From: Klebsiella pneumoniae
GTDB taxonomy: Bacteria; Pseudomonadota; Gammaproteobacteria; Steroidobacterales; Steroidobacteraceae
DNA length: 59,392 nt
Direction of reading: 5' to 3'
NCBI GenBank assembly: GCA_945860725.1
Contig: CAMAQZ010000009.1
Coordinates: forward strand, 1-59,392
The notes beneath the pieces were generated by a model, which did no database searches, was not told the origin of the DNA, and was given only the letters and a program-made list of their open reading frames with translations. Below are positions 1 through 10,429 of this stretch, one piece after another; positions within the stretch are counted from its first letter, which is position 1, and the number at the start of each line of letters is the position of its first letter. A program made the translations under genes and the position numbers.

Positions 1-537
1 CTGGCCGCCGAACTGCTCTATCAGCGTTTCCCGGCGGCGAGTGAAGGGGACCTCAGTCGCTTGCGGGCGCGGTTGGTCAGCACGGCACCCCTCGCCGAGG
101 CGGCGCAGTCGCTGGGGCTCGGCGATGAACTGCGGCTCGGTTCGGGTGAACTCAAGACCGGCGGCTTTCGCCGCGAGTCCATCCTCGCCGACGCCCTCGA
201 GGCGCTGATCGGGGCTGTCTATCTTGATGCCGGCCTCGAGGCGGCCCGCGCCGTGGTGGCGCGTTTTTGCGAGCCCTTGATCGATACGTTGCCGCCACCG
301 GAGGATCTGAAGGATCCGAAGACGCGGCTGCAGGAGCTGTTGCAGGGTCGCGGGCTTGCGTTGCCGGAGTACCGCGTCGAGCAGGTCTCGGGCGAACCCC
401 ACCTGCAACATTTTTCAGTGCGTTGCGAAGTGCCTGAGCTGCACATCGCGACGGCGGGTGAAGGTTCGAGCCGTCGCCGTGCGGAACAGGATGCGGCACA
501 ACGCGTGCTTGATAGTTTGACCGGGGAGGTCCGATGA
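1..537 (+). CDS. rnc: Ribonuclease III, 5'-truncated by window edge
   Basis: Double-stranded-RNA endonuclease that processes rRNA precursors and structured mRNAs. The frame is open from base 1 and 178 codons remain, so roughly the first 45-50 residues, including the first signature helix, lie outside. The second acidic motif DALEALIGAVYLDAG (about residues 61-75 of the fragment) supplies catalytic Asp/Glu residues. A double-stranded-RNA-binding domain follows, from DPKTRLQELLQG to the C-terminus with the GEGSSRRRAEQDAA helix. The stop overlaps the era start by 4 bases (ATGA), the usual rnc-era coupling in gammaproteobacteria. Confidence 0.95.
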   Translation: MAAELLYQRFPAASEGDLSRLRARLVSTAPLAEAAQSLGLGDELRLGSGELKTGGFRRESILADALEALIGAVYLDAGLEAARAVVARFCEPLIDTLPPPEDLKDPKTRLQELLQGRGLALPEYRVEQVSGEPHLQHFSVRCEVPELHIATAGEGSSRRRAEQDAAQRVLDSLTGEVR

Positions 538-1478
538 GCGATCCGTCGACAGAGATAGACGACCCGTCTGCAGGTGCGCCTGCAGCAAGCACGGCGCCGT
601 TCCGCGCCGGTTTCGCGGCCTTGGTCGGACGACCCAATGTGGGCAAGTCCACGCTCCTGAACGCGCTGGTCGGCGAGAAGCTCTCGATCGTCACACCACG
701 TCCGCAGACGACGCGCCATCGCATCGTCGGCCTGGTGCATCGACCGGAAGCCCAGATCGCGTTCGTCGACACGCCGGGTTTGCATATCGGGGGCAAGCGG
801 GCGCTGAACCGCGCGATGAACCGGGCGGCCGGCGCAGCCTTGGTGGACGCCGATGTCGTCGTGTTCGTCGTCGAAGCCCTGCGTTGGTACGCCGAGGATG
901 AAGCCGTGGTGCAGCGCATCCGCGACTCAGGCCGACCAGCGCTCGCCGTGGTGAGCAAGTCGGACCTCATCCAACCGCGGCAGCTTTTGTTGCCGTTCAT
1001 CGCTGAACTGGCTACCCGGCATCCGTTCCTCGGCATTGTGCCGGTGTCGGCACGCCGCGACGAGAACCTCGAGCCGCTGGCCTCTGCCATCGCTGCGCTG
1101 CTACCGGAGTCGCCGCCGCTCTTCGATGCCGAGGACCGCACCGACCGCGACCTGCATTTCCGCATATCGGAGATCGTCCGCGAGAAGCTCACGCTCGAGC
1201 TCAACCAAGAAGTGCCTTACGGCATCGCCGTGGGGGTCGAGCGCTTCGAGATAGAGGACGGTAGACCGGTCGTGCATGTGGTCATATGGGTGGACCGCGA
1301 AGGCCAGAAGCCGATCGTGATCGGCGGCGGAGGCACTCGTCTTAAGCGGGTCGGAACGGCGGCGCGTCGTGAGATCTCCGCGCTTCTCGACGGGCGTTGT
1401 CACCTCGAGCTTTGGGTCAAGGTCCGGGAGAACTGGGCCGACAACGCCGCCGCACTGCGATCGCTCGGACTGGAGTGA
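534..1478 (+). CDS. era: GTPase Era, 16S rRNA/30S assembly factor
   Basis: 314-residue GTPase that binds the 3' end of 16S rRNA and helps 30S maturation. The G1 loop GRPNVGKST is at residues 32-40 and G3 is DTPGL. G4 reads SKSD instead of the common NKxD, an odd but conservative change. The C-terminal KH domain carries the glycine loop VIGGGGTRLKRVG. An N-terminal extension of about 25 residues rich in Ser, Pro and Ala precedes the G domain. It sits in the rnc-era-recO chain with overlapping stop and start codons on both sides, which implies translational coupling. Confidence 0.97.
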   Translation: MSDPSTEIDDPSAGAPAASTAPFRAGFAALVGRPNVGKSTLLNALVGEKLSIVTPRPQTTRHRIVGLVHRPEAQIAFVDTPGLHIGGKRALNRAMNRAAGAALVDADVVVFVVEALRWYAEDEAVVQRIRDSGRPALAVVSKSDLIQPRQLLLPFIAELATRHPFLGIVPVSARRDENLEPLASAIAALLPESPPLFDAEDRTDRDLHFRISEIVREKLTLELNQEVPYGIAVGVERFEIEDGRPVVHVVIWVDREGQKPIVIGGGGTRLKRVGTAARREISALLDGRCHLELWVKVRENWADNAAALRSLGLE

Positions 1479-2284
1479 CGGTGCGCGGGCGCCGCGTAGA
1501 ACTCGATGCCGTGTTCGTGCTGCACCACCGACCGTGGCGCGACACCAGCCGGATGCTCGATGTGTTCACGCGGGAGCACGGGCGGCTGATGCTGTTCGCG
1601 CGCGGGGTGCGCGGTCCGAGATCGCGCAGCGCCTCGTTGTTGCAGCCCTTCGTACCCTTGCTCGCTTCATGGACCGGATCGGGCGAGACCGCACAGCTGA
1701 CCCAGGTCGAGGCCGCCCCCGGCGGGCCTGTCGCTCGCCTGCCCGCTGGGGCGCTGCTCTCTGGCTGGTATCTCAACGAATTGCTGTTGAAGCTCGTGCT
1801 GCGCGCCGACCCCCAACCGGCTGTGTTCGACCTCTACGCCCGCACGCTCGATCGGCTGCGCGACCAGCAAGCGGTCGCTGCAGTGCTGCGCGGTTTCGAG
1901 CGCGACCTGCTCGTGCTGCTCGGATTCGGTCTCGAACTCGGGTGCGAGGCGCAGGGTGGCGCGCCGCTGCAGGCCGACAGGTATTATCATTTCCATCCCA
2001 GCCTCGGCTTCGTCGCGACCCGCGCCGATGCGGAGGCGGCTTACGCCGGCCGATCGCTGCTCGCGTTGGCGGATGACGATCTGCAGGAGGATGCCGTGCT
2101 CGAGGATGCCCGACGCCTGATGCGCACCGCGTTGGATGACGCGCTGGAAGGCCGCGAGTTGCGCACCCGCAGCGTGGCACGGGCGGTGACGCGCAGTGCC
2201 GCGCGCGCCGCAGCATCGGCTGTCGCGGCGTCGCCTGCCGCCCAACCGGCGGTCAAGCCGCCGTCCGGGGAGAGGCCTTCATGA
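1475..2284 (+). CDS. recO: DNA repair protein RecO
   Basis: RecFOR-pathway mediator that helps load RecA on SSB-coated single-stranded DNA and anneals strands. The start is taken as GTG at 1475, overlapping the era stop (GTGA), which gives 269 residues beginning [19 protein letters not shown]. The N-terminal OB-fold is recognisable by the [19 protein letters not shown] pattern and the GVRGPRS segment. The C-terminal half is helical and ends in an Ala-rich tail ([17 protein letters not shown]), longer than in enteric RecO. It overlaps pdxJ by 4 bases. Confidence 0.93.
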   Translation: MTVRGRRVELDAVFVLHHRPWRDTSRMLDVFTREHGRLMLFARGVRGPRSRSASLLQPFVPLLASWTGSGETAQLTQVEAAPGGPVARLPAGALLSGWYLNELLLKLVLRADPQPAVFDLYARTLDRLRDQQAVAAVLRGFERDLLVLLGFGLELGCEAQGGAPLQADRYYHFHPSLGFVATRADAEAAYAGRSLLALADDDLQEDAVLEDARRLMRTALDDALEGRELRTRSVARAVTRSAARAAASAVAASPAAQPAVKPPSGERPS

Positions 2285-3063
2285 CGGTCGCTGCGACGAC
2301 GAACGGTTCCGGTCACTTGGCACTCGGCGTCAACATCGACCATGTGGCGACCCTGCGTCAGGCGCGTCGTATCCACTACCCGAGCCCCTTGCAGGCAGCC
2401 TTGGTCGCCGAGCGCGCGGGAGCCGACAACATCACGCTGCACCTGCGCGAGGATCGTCGTCACATCCAGGATGCCGATGTCGAGGCGATGCGGCCAGTGC
2501 TTGCGACCCGCATGAACCTCGAACTTGCGGTCACCGACGAGATGATCCGCTTCGCCTGCCGGATCCGCCCGGCGGATTGTTGTCTGGTGCCCGAGCATCG
2601 CGCGGAGATCACGACCGAGGGTGGCCTCGACATCGCCGCGCAGGTGGGGCGGTTGAGCGCCGAGTGTGCGCAGCTCGCCGCTGCGGGCATCCGCGTCGCC
2701 TTGTTCATAGACCCCGATCCGCTGCAGATCGAGGCCGCGGCGCGGGTCGGTGCGCCGGTCGTAGAACTGCATACCGGTCGGTATTGCGAGGCGTCCGGTG
2801 CGGATTTGGCCCGCGAACTTGCGCGGCTGCGTCTCGCTTCGCGGATCGCGGTCGAGCACGGCCTCGAGGTGCACGCCGGACACGGTCTCAACGGCGACAA
2901 TGTTGCCGCGGTGGCGGCGATCCCCGAGGTGGTCGAGCTCAACATCGGCCATTCCATCGTCGCGCGCGCCGTGTTCATCGGTTTCGCAGCGGCGGTCGCC
3001 GAGATGCGCGGACTGATGACCGCCGCTCGGCTTGCGGCCAGCCATGTGAGGACGACGGCATGA
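2281..3063 (+). CDS. pdxJ: Pyridoxine 5'-phosphate synthase
   Basis: Condenses 1-deoxyxylulose-5-phosphate with 3-amino-2-oxopropyl phosphate in the last ring-closing step of DXP-dependent vitamin B6 synthesis. 260 residues. Family landmarks are [15 protein letters not shown] near the N-terminus, [18 protein letters not shown], the EHR loop and the phosphate-binding GHGLN segment near the C-terminus. A barrel of this size is normal for PdxJ. Its place after recO is the standard rnc-era-recO-pdxJ order; it overlaps recO and the next gene by 4 bases each. Confidence 0.96.
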   Translation: MTVAATTNGSGHLALGVNIDHVATLRQARRIHYPSPLQAALVAERAGADNITLHLREDRRHIQDADVEAMRPVLATRMNLELAVTDEMIRFACRIRPADCCLVPEHRAEITTEGGLDIAAQVGRLSAECAQLAAAGIRVALFIDPDPLQIEAAARVGAPVVELHTGRYCEASGADLARELARLRLASRIAVEHGLEVHAGHGLNGDNVAAVAAIPEVVELNIGHSIVARAVFIGFAAAVAEMRGLMTAARLAASHVRTTA

Positions 3064-3839
3064 ACGTGTTGGTGTTTGATATCGAGACCATCCCAGACAT
3101 CGAGCTCGGACGGCGGACGTTCGGCTTGGAAGGTCTGGGCGATACTCAAGTGGCCGAGGCGATGTTCGCCCAAGCCCGGCGGCATTCGGGCAGCGATTTC
3201 CTGCCGCACGAACAGCACCGTATCGTGGCGATCTCTTGCGTTCTGCGCCAAGCCGGCACGCTGAGCGTCTGGAGCCTCGGCGATCTCGATTCGGGCGAGG
3301 ACGAACTGGTGCGGCGTTTCTTCGACGGCATTGAGCGCCATACGCCCGATCTCGTGTCGTGGAACGGCGGGGGCTTCGATCTGCCGGTGCTGCACTATCG
3401 AGCACTCAAGCATGGCATCGTGGCGCAGCGATATTGGGAGAACGGGCAGGGTGATTCCAGCTTCCGCTGGAACAACTACCAGAGCCGGTACCACGAGCGG
3501 CACACCGACCTCATGGATGTGTTGTCGGGCTTCCAGCCGCGCGCCAAGGCGAGCCTCATGGACATGGCGTACTTGCTCGGACTCCCCGGCAAACTCGGCT
3601 TCTCGGGCGCTGCGGTGTGGCCCGCCTACCAGTCGGGCGACCTGCAGGGCATCCGCCGCTACTGCGAGACCGATGTACTTAATACTTGGCTCGTGTTCCT
3701 GCGCTTCCAACACATGCGTGGTCGCATCGACACCACTGAACTCGCCGATGAGCACCAGCGCGTGCGTGACCTGCTGGCCGGATCGACTGAGCCGCATCTC
3801 GCCGAGTTCCTGGCCGCGTGGGATATGCCGGCGACATGA
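3060..3839 (+). CDS. Predicted 3'-5' exonuclease, PolB exonuclease-like
   Basis: 259-residue DnaQ-fold protein of the stand-alone family related to the proofreading domain of DNA polymerase B. The ExoI motif is FDIETIPD at residues 5-12 with the D-x-E pair. The ExoII-type segment is [12 protein letters not shown], and ExoIII is the CETDVLNTW region near residue 205. The ATG at 3060 overlaps the pdxJ stop (ATGA). Substrate and pathway are unknown; homologues often lie next to rlmD, as here. The family call rests on motifs only. Confidence 0.85.
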   Translation: MNVLVFDIETIPDIELGRRTFGLEGLGDTQVAEAMFAQARRHSGSDFLPHEQHRIVAISCVLRQAGTLSVWSLGDLDSGEDELVRRFFDGIERHTPDLVSWNGGGFDLPVLHYRALKHGIVAQRYWENGQGDSSFRWNNYQSRYHERHTDLMDVLSGFQPRAKASLMDMAYLLGLPGKLGFSGAAVWPAYQSGDLQGIRRYCETDVLNTWLVFLRFQHMRGRIDTTELADEHQRVRDLLAGSTEPHLAEFLAAWDMPAT

Positions 3840-5203
3840 CCCGCGGGTCTATGCCGCCCGGTCCGCCCGAGGAGGGCGTCGTGACCGCACTCAACCACGA
3901 TGGCGAGGGGGTGTTGCGCGGCGAGAAGACCGCTTTCGTCCCGGGGGCGCTGCCTGGTGAGCAGATCCGCTTCCGGCGGGTGCGCCGTCATCGGCAGCAC
4001 GATGAGGCGGAACTGATCGAGGTCGTGACGGCGTCCGCTGCGCGGGTGGCACCGCCCTGTGCGCACTTCGGCGTCTGTGGGGGCTGTGCCATGCAGCACA
4101 TCGACCCGGCCGCCCAGATCGCTGCCAAACAGGCGGAGATCGCGGCGACGCTCGCGCGTATCGGCCGCGTGGAGCCGCGGCGTTGGCTCGAGCCTTTGCG
4201 CGGGCCGTCACTCGGCTATCGGCGTCGTGCGCGTCTCGGTGCGAAGTTCGTTCCCAAACGCGGGCGGGTATTGGTCGGGTTCCGAGAACGGTCCAAACCC
4301 TATGTGGCGGCGCTCGACGCCTGCGCGGTGTTGGCGCCGCCGCTCGATGGTCTGATCACGCCCTTGTCGGATCTCCTCACCGGGCTCGACAGCCGGCGCA
4401 CGATCCCACAGGTGGAGGTCGCGGTCGGCGAGGATGCCGTGGCGCTCGTTTTCAGGGTGCTCGAACCGCCGGGGATGGCCGACCTCGCGGCACTCCATGC
4501 CTTCGGCGAGGCCCGCGGGCTGCGCATCCACCTGCAGCCCGCCGGCAACGACAGCATTCGACTATTGCGCGGGCCTGATGCGCAGTGGGCTGCTGCAGCG
4601 GCGGACGACGAGCCGTGGTTGCACTACTCGCTACCCGTCGCCGGCCGCGATGACGACCTGCGTTTCGCGTTCCGGCCCACTGACTTCATCCAGATCAATG
4701 CCGCGGTCAACCGGATGTTGGTCGCGCAGACGATCGAGTGTCTTGAGGTCGGCCCTGAAGATCGGGTGCTCGACCTCTTCTGCGGTCTGGGCAACTTCAC
4801 GCTGCCGCTCGCGTTGCGCGCACGCGAGGTGGTCGGCATCGAAGGGGATACCGCGCTGGTGGCCCGCGGCAACCAGAACGCCGCCCTCAACGGCATCGGC
4901 AACGCGGCATTCCATGCGGCCGATCTCGCGTCCGCCCTGGGTGGTGCGGCAGCGCTGGCCGGTGGCTTCAGCCGTGTGCTGCTCGATCCGCCGCGAGCGG
5001 GTGCGCTTGAGGTGTTGCCGCGGATCGCTGCGCTCGGCGCCGAGCGTATCGTCTATGTCTCCTGCCATCCCGGTACGCTCGCCCGCGATCTCGAGCAGCT
5101 CTGCCATGTCCACGGCTATCGCCTCGAGGCGGCCGGCGTGATAGACATGTTCCCCCACACGACGCATGTGGAATCCATGGCAGTCTTGGAGCGCACCCGA
5201 TGA
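3836..5203 (+). CDS. rlmD: 23S rRNA (uracil-1939-C5)-methyltransferase RlmD
   Basis: SAM-dependent 5-methyluridine synthase acting on U1939 of 23S rRNA. The ATG at 3836 overlaps the previous stop and gives 455 residues; ATG at 3851 is an alternative. An N-terminal TRAM domain precedes a 4Fe-4S cluster site at Cys75-x5-Cys81-x2-Cys84, with a fourth Cys in the ALDACAVL segment. The SAM motif is VLDLFCGLGNFTLPLA, and the catalytic region is VSCHPGTLARD (usually SCNPATLARD), with the Cys nucleophile kept. The stop overlaps the nagZ start. Confidence 0.95.
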   Translation: MTRGSMPPGPPEEGVVTALNHDGEGVLRGEKTAFVPGALPGEQIRFRRVRRHRQHDEAELIEVVTASAARVAPPCAHFGVCGGCAMQHIDPAAQIAAKQAEIAATLARIGRVEPRRWLEPLRGPSLGYRRRARLGAKFVPKRGRVLVGFRERSKPYVAALDACAVLAPPLDGLITPLSDLLTGLDSRRTIPQVEVAVGEDAVALVFRVLEPPGMADLAALHAFGEARGLRIHLQPAGNDSIRLLRGPDAQWAAAAADDEPWLHYSLPVAGRDDDLRFAFRPTDFIQINAAVNRMLVAQTIECLEVGPEDRVLDLFCGLGNFTLPLALRAREVVGIEGDTALVARGNQNAALNGIGNAAFHAADLASALGGAAALAGGFSRVLLDPPRAGALEVLPRIAALGAERIVYVSCHPGTLARDLEQLCHVHGYRLEAAGVIDMFPHTTHVESMAVLERTR

Positions 5204-6240
5204 CCCTCGGCCCACTCATGATCGATCTCGAGGGGACGGTGCTGCAGCCGGAGGAGCGCGAGCTGTTGGCGCACCCATCGGTCGGCAGCGTGATCCTCTT
5301 CGCTCGTAACTACGCCGAACCCGAGCAGTTGACCCGGTTGGTCGCCGATATCCATGCGGTGCGTTCGCCGGCGTTGATCGTCGGCGTCGATCACGAAGGC
5401 GGGCGGGTTCAGCGCTTCCGCGCGGGGTTCTCCAAGTTGCCGCCGTTGCGCCGCATCGGCCATGAACATGATGCCGACCCGCAGGCCGGCGCGGCGCTGG
5501 CGCGGGAGCTCGGCTGGCTGATGGCGGCGGAACTGCGCGCACACGGCGTCGATCTGTCGTTTGCGCCCTGCGTCGATCTCGACTACGGGGTGAGCGAGGT
5601 CATCGGCGATCGCGCCTTGCATGCCGATCCGGCGGTGGTCGGTGCGCTGGCGGTCGCCTATCAGGCCGGAATGCGCAGCGCCGGCATGGCGGCGACGGCC
5701 AAACATTTCCCGGGTCATGGGGCGGTCGTGGCGGACTCGCACCATGCGCTGCCGGTCGACCGTCGCAGGCTCGTCGACCTGGATGCCGACATCGCTCCCT
5801 ATCGGCTATTGATCGCCAATGGTCTCGCCGGTGTGATGGTGGCGCATGTGCTCTATCCGGAGGTCGATTCAGTGCCGGCAAGCGCCTCGGCGCGTTGGAT
5901 TCGCGGCATCCTGCGCGATGAGCTGCGCTTCCAAGGCGTGGTGTTCGCCGATGATCTCTCGATGGCCGGTGCCGCAGCCGTGGGCGGCATCGTCGAGCGT
6001 GCCGAGCGTTCGCTGGCCGCCGGCTGCGATGTGCTGCCGGTCTGTAACCATCGACCGAGCACGATCGCGGTGATCGAGGGTCTGAAGGCCGCACCGGATC
6101 CGGTCGCGGCGCTGCGGCGCGTGCGATTGCGCGGCCGCCCGCAGCAGGACATCGAGGCCTTGCATGCCTCTGAGCGATGGCGGATGGCACAGCAGGCCTT
6201 GGAGCGCTGTACGGCACCGCCGGACCTGCGCCTGGCCTGA
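5200..6240 (+). CDS. nagZ: Beta-N-acetylhexosaminidase NagZ
   Basis: GH3 glycosidase that removes GlcNAc from 1,6-anhydroMurNAc-peptides during cytoplasmic peptidoglycan recycling. 346 residues. Substrate loop DHEGGRVQRFR is at about residues 64-74. The His-containing catalytic loop is KHFPGHGAVVADSHHALP, and the nucleophile Asp lies in FADDLSMAGA. No signal peptide is seen, as expected. Last gene of the left plus-strand run; csiV converges from the right 7 bases after its stop. Confidence 0.96.
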   Translation: MTLGPLMIDLEGTVLQPEERELLAHPSVGSVILFARNYAEPEQLTRLVADIHAVRSPALIVGVDHEGGRVQRFRAGFSKLPPLRRIGHEHDADPQAGAALARELGWLMAAELRAHGVDLSFAPCVDLDYGVSEVIGDRALHADPAVVGALAVAYQAGMRSAGMAATAKHFPGHGAVVADSHHALPVDRRRLVDLDADIAPYRLLIANGLAGVMVAHVLYPEVDSVPASASARWIRGILRDELRFQGVVFADDLSMAGAAAVGGIVERAERSLAAGCDVLPVCNHRPSTIAVIEGLKAAPDPVAALRRVRLRGRPQQDIEALHASERWRMAQQALERCTAPPDLRLA

Positions 6241-6247
6241 TTCCGAC

Positions 6248-6856
6248 TCAGCCGCCCGGCGTCACCACGGCGATCACGCCGATGGCAGGATGATCGTAAT
6301 AGTTGCGCTCGTTGAAGCGGATGCGGCGGATCTCGTTGAGCTGCGCGGCTGGGTTGCCGTCGCTCGCATGCCGCAAGGTCATGCCGAAATGCAGCAGGGC
6401 GCCTCGCTCCAACTGGAAACTGCCAGACAGGCCGGGCACATTGATCCCCAAGCGCTCGAGCGGCAGTCCGCTGCGGGGAGCGCCCCACGAGGCTGCGGTC
6501 TGCACCCAGCCGGTGTGCGCCAAGATGCGGTAGCCGCCGCGGGTGAGCTTCTCGCGGGTGCCCCCTAACTGCATGCGGCCGCCGGCGAGCGGGCCGATGA
6601 AGCGGGCGACCTGCGTGCCTGCGGTGTCGCCGGCGCCACGCGAGGGGGCCGCCGAAGGCGCAGCATCGCTGATGCCGCCCGGCGCCCGGAACACGATCAC
6701 CTCAACCGAATAGGCGCCACTGCCGGACGCGGCCGCAGGCGGTGTCGCCGCCGCAGCGGGTTTGACCGCCTGCCCAGCGGCAGGGACGGTGATGAGCAGC
6801 GACAGCGCCGCGAGCGCGGGCCACCACGCCGAGCGAGATCGGATCGGTGTCCTCAT
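6248..6856 (-). CDS. csiV: CsiV-family periplasmic protein
   Basis: 202-residue secreted protein. A signal peptide covers about residues 1-29 (basic start, WWPALAALSLLITVPAAG core). The conserved YSVEVIVFRAP segment at about residues 47-58 is the hallmark of the CsiV family, described as peptidoglycan-binding and found behind mfd in many gammaproteobacteria. A stretch rich in Ala, Pro and Ser lies between signal and domain. The start overlaps the mfd stop by 4 bases, so the two are probably co-translated. The role here is inferred from family and position. Confidence 0.75.
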   Translation of the reverse strand: MRTPIRSRSAWWPALAALSLLITVPAAGQAVKPAAAATPPAAASGSGAYSVEVIVFRAPGGISDAAPSAAPSRGAGDTAGTQVARFIGPLAGGRMQLGGTREKLTRGGYRILAHTGWVQTAASWGAPRSGLPLERLGINVPGLSGSFQLERGALLHFGMTLRHASDGNPAAQLNEIRRIRFNERNYYDHPAIGVIAVVTPGG

Positions 6857-9800
6857 CTGCCCATGATAGCCGCACCGCCGCCGAGGCGCTGCAACAGTGC
6901 GGTGACGAACTCGAAGCGCTCGGTCTCATCGACGAGCGGGTGGGAGATCCGCAGCTTCAACGGCCCCTCCAACCGGTACTCCCGCGGGTTCGACTGCAGC
7001 AGCGCGACCACCTTCTTCGGGTCGATCGCGTTCTGTGGCTCGAACTGTAGTTGCCCGCCGTGTGTGCCGAAGTCCACCCTGCGCAGACCGAGGCGCCGGG
7101 CGACCAACCGCAGCCGCGCGGTCCGCAGCAGGTTGCGGGCGGGCGTCGGCGGCTCTCCGAAGCGGTCTGTTAACTCGACCAGCATGCCGTCGAGCGCATC
7201 CTCGTCCGCCGCAGCAGCGATGCGTTTATAGAGCGCGAGGCGCACTTGCACATCGCCGACATAATCCTCCGGAAGCAAGCTGGGCACCCGCAGCTCCACT
7301 TCGCTCTGCGAGGCGAGCGGCGCATCGAGATCGACGCGGCGACCAGCGCGCAGCGCCTTCACCGCGCGGTCGAGCATGTCGAGGTACATGGTAAGACCAA
7401 CCTCAGCCATCTCGCCGCTCTGCTGCTCGCCGAGCAGCTCACCGGCGCCGCGGATCTCGAGGTCGTGGGTGGCAAGTACGAAGCCGGCGCCCAATTCCTC
7501 CAAAGATTCCAGGGCCTCGAGTCTCTTGAGCGCATCACCGGTCAGCGCCTTGCGTGATGGTACCAGCAGGTAGGCATAGGCGCGGTGGTGCGAGCGACCC
7601 ACGCGACCGCGCATCTGGTGCAGTTGGGCGAGGCCGAAGCGGTCTGCGCGATCGATGATGATGGTGTTCGCGCTCGGCACGTCGATGCCGCTCTCGATGA
7701 TGGTCGTCGCGACCAGGATGTCGAAGCGCCGGTGGTAGAAATCGACCATCATCTGCTCGAGCTCGCGTTCGCGCATCTGACCGTGCCCGATACGGATCTT
7801 CGCCTCCGGTACCAGTTTGCCAAGTGATTCGGCGACCCGGGCGATGTCCCGGACCTCATTGTGCACGTAATAGATCTGCCCGCCGCGGCGCAGTTCACGC
7901 AAGATGGCTTCGCGCACGGTGGCATCGTGCCATTCGGTGATGAAGGTCTTAATCGGCAGCCGCTCCGCCGGCGGCGTGGCGATGATGGACAGCTCACGCA
8001 ACCCGCCGAGCGCCATGTTGAGCGTGCGTGGGATCGGCGTCGCGGTGAGGGTCAGCACATGTACTTCGGCGCGCAGGGCTTTGAGCCGCTCCTTGTCGCG
8101 CACGCCGAAACGATGCTCTTCATCGATGACGACGAGTCCGAGATCTTTGAACCGCGGTTGGGCGTGCAGCAGGCGGTGAGTCGCGATCAAGATGTCGACG
8201 GTGCCGCTCTCGATACCCTCGAGTGTGGCCGTGGACTCCTTGCCGGAGCGGAAGCGCGACAACGATTCGATTCGCACTGGCCAGTCCGCGAAGCGGTCGG
8301 CGAGGCTGTTCTGGTGCTGCTGAGCGAGTAGGGTGGTCGGCACCAGCACAACGACCTGTTTACCGGCCTGCACGGCGACGAAGGCGGCGCGCATCGCGAC
8401 CTCCGTCTTGCCGAAACCGACATCGCCGCAGACCACGCGGTCCATCGGCTGCTCGCGTCCGAGATCGGCGATCACCTGGACGATGGCCTCGGCCTGGTCC
8501 GCGGTCTCCTCGAACGGGAAGCCGTTGGCGAAGGCTTGGTATTCGAGTTCGTTCGGCGCGAGCTGCAGGCCACGCCGCGCCTTGCGCTGCGCGTAGAGAT
8601 CGAGCAGTTCGGCGGCCACATCGCGTACTTTCTCGGCCGCCCGACGTCGGGCGCGGGTCCATTGGTCGGAGCCGAGCTTGTGCAGCGGCGCGGACTCGGG
8701 CGCACCGCCGGAATAGCGCGATACATAGTGCAGCGCGTGTACCGGAACATAGAGCCGATCGCCGCCTTGGTACTCGAGGACCAGGAACTCCCCGGGCTGG
8801 CCACCGACCTCCATCGCCTGCAGCCCGATGTAGCGACCGACCCCGTACTCCTCATGCACCACCGGCGCACCGGCGGTGAGCGACTGCAAATCGCGCAGTA
8901 TCGCGTTCGGGTCGGAGGCGGCCGACTTCCGCCGTCGGCGTTCCTGTCGCGCACGGGTGCCGAAGAGCTGGGATTCCGAGAGCAGTGCCAAAGATGCACC
9001 CGGCAGGCTGAGTCCTTGCAGCTCCGGTGCGACGGTCAGACCGACACGATCGCTGCAGGCAAGGAAACCCTCCCAACCGTCGCAGGCCGCCGCTTGCAAG
9101 CGGGCCCCGCGCAGCAGTTCGCCGAGCACCTCGCGCCGACCCGGTGAGTCGGCTGCCAGCAAGACCCGTCCTGGGAACTCTTCGAGGAAGCTCTGCAGCG
9201 GCGCGAGCGGGCGCTCCGCGCGCGCATCGAGCAGCAGTGATTTCGGTAGTTGAGTGCCGAAATCGAAGTCGATATCGGTCGGCTGCGGATCGCGGAAAGG
9301 CTGGCTTTCGACGCGGGAGTACGCAGCCAGGCCCGACTCGATCTCTTCAGGCGTCAGAAAGATCTCGCGCGGCTCGAGCAAGGGTCGTTCGATGTCGCCG
9401 CTGCGTTCGGCATGACGGTCCTGTATCGATCGCCAAGCCCGCGACAGTCCACCCTCACGGTCTTGGGTGAAGTCGGCGATTACCGTGCGGGCGGGGAGAT
9501 AGTCGAACAACATGCCGGTATCTTCAAAGAAAAGTGGCGACCAGAACTCGATGCCCGCCGGTGCGTAGCCGTCGCTCACGCCGGTATAGAGCGGGCTGCG
9601 GGTCGGGTCGCCCTCGAAACGGCTACGCCAGCGACGCCGGAACGCACGGATCGCATCGGGGTCGAGCGGGAACTCGCGGGCGGGCAGTAGGCGCAGGGCG
9701 GGCAGCGCATCGAGCGAGCGCTGGGTTTCAGGATCGAACCGACGGATCGCATCGATGCGGTCATCGAACAGATCGATGCGCAGCGGATGTTCGGTTCCCA

Positions 9801-10338
9801 TCGGGAACACATCCAGCAGCGAGCCGCGTACCGCGAACTCGCCGGGCGCACCGACCTGTGCGACCGAGGCGTAACCCGCCTCGATGAGCCGCATACGGAA
9901 CGCTTCCAGCGCCAGGGTGTCACCGACCGCGAGGTCGAAACTGCGCGCGGCAACCCACCCGCTGGGTGCGAGTCGTTGCAGCAGCGTGTCGAGGGTGACG
10001 AGGACCAGCCCCCGACGCAGTCCCGGCAGTTCGGCGAGGGTACGCAGTCGTTCGGAGACGATATCCGGCAGCGGCGAGAACAGGTCCCAGGGCAGCACTT
10101 CCCAGTCGGGCAGCGTCAACACCTGCATACCTTCACGCACGAAGAAACCAAGTTCCGCGCGCCGTCGTTCCAGACTGCGGCTGTCCGGTTCGATGATCAA
10201 CCACGGACGATCGTCCTGGCGAGCGGCCTCGGCCAGTGCGAGCGCGGCGGCGCTGCCGTGCAGGCCCGTCCAGCGCACGAGCGGGCGTCGGGCGTCGGGG
10301 AGCAGGGGTTGGAAGAGGGCGGGGCGGGGTGCGGGCAT
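6853..10338 (-). CDS. mfd: Transcription-repair coupling factor Mfd
   Basis: 1161-residue DNA translocase that removes RNA polymerase stalled at lesions and recruits UvrA. It has an N-terminal UvrB-like module, an RNAP-interacting segment (VHEEYGVGRYIGL), then the RecG-like translocase with Walker A GDVGFGKTE at about residue 634, the DEEH box near 738, and GRVGRSHHRAYAYLL. A C-terminal autoinhibitory domain is present. Length matches the family. It is transcribed divergently from lolC across 91 bases, with csiV overlapping downstream. Confidence 0.98.
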   Translation of the reverse strand: MPAPRPALFQPLLPDARRPLVRWTGLHGSAAALALAEAARQDDRPWLIIEPDSRSLERRRAELGFFVREGMQVLTLPDWEVLPWDLFSPLPDIVSERLRTLAELPGLRRGLVLVTLDTLLQRLAPSGWVAARSFDLAVGDTLALEAFRMRLIEAGYASVAQVGAPGEFAVRGSLLDVFPMGTEHPLRIDLFDDRIDAIRRFDPETQRSLDALPALRLLPAREFPLDPDAIRAFRRRWRSRFEGDPTRSPLYTGVSDGYAPAGIEFWSPLFFEDTGMLFDYLPARTVIADFTQDREGGLSRAWRSIQDRHAERSGDIERPLLEPREIFLTPEEIESGLAAYSRVESQPFRDPQPTDIDFDFGTQLPKSLLLDARAERPLAPLQSFLEEFPGRVLLAADSPGRREVLGELLRGARLQAAACDGWEGFLACSDRVGLTVAPELQGLSLPGASLALLSESQLFGTRARQERRRRKSAASDPNAILRDLQSLTAGAPVVHEEYGVGRYIGLQAMEVGGQPGEFLVLEYQGGDRLYVPVHALHYVSRYSGGAPESAPLHKLGSDQWTRARRRAAEKVRDVAAELLDLYAQRKARRGLQLAPNELEYQAFANGFPFEETADQAEAIVQVIADLGREQPMDRVVCGDVGFGKTEVAMRAAFVAVQAGKQVVVLVPTTLLAQQHQNSLADRFADWPVRIESLSRFRSGKESTATLEGIESGTVDILIATHRLLHAQPRFKDLGLVVIDEEHRFGVRDKERLKALRAEVHVLTLTATPIPRTLNMALGGLRELSIIATPPAERLPIKTFITEWHDATVREAILRELRRGGQIYYVHNEVRDIARVAESLGKLVPEAKIRIGHGQMRERELEQMMVDFYHRRFDILVATTIIESGIDVPSANTIIIDRADRFGLAQLHQMRGRVGRSHHRAYAYLLVPSRKALTGDALKRLEALESLEELGAGFVLATHDLEIRGAGELLGEQQSGEMAEVGLTMYLDMLDRAVKALRAGRRVDLDAPLASQSEVELRVPSLLPEDYVGDVQVRLALYKRIAAAADEDALDGMLVELTDRFGEPPTPARNLLRTARLRLVARRLGLRRVDFGTHGGQLQFEPQNAIDPKKVVALLQSNPREYRLEGPLKLRISHPLVDETERFEFVTALLQRLGGGAAIMGR

Positions 10339-10429
10339 GGGCGCGCAAGCTTACAGAGACGTAGCGGTCGGGCAAGGGGGGTGGACGCCGTTCGGGTGGC
10401 GGAGCCGATGTGGTTTAATCCCCCGCGCC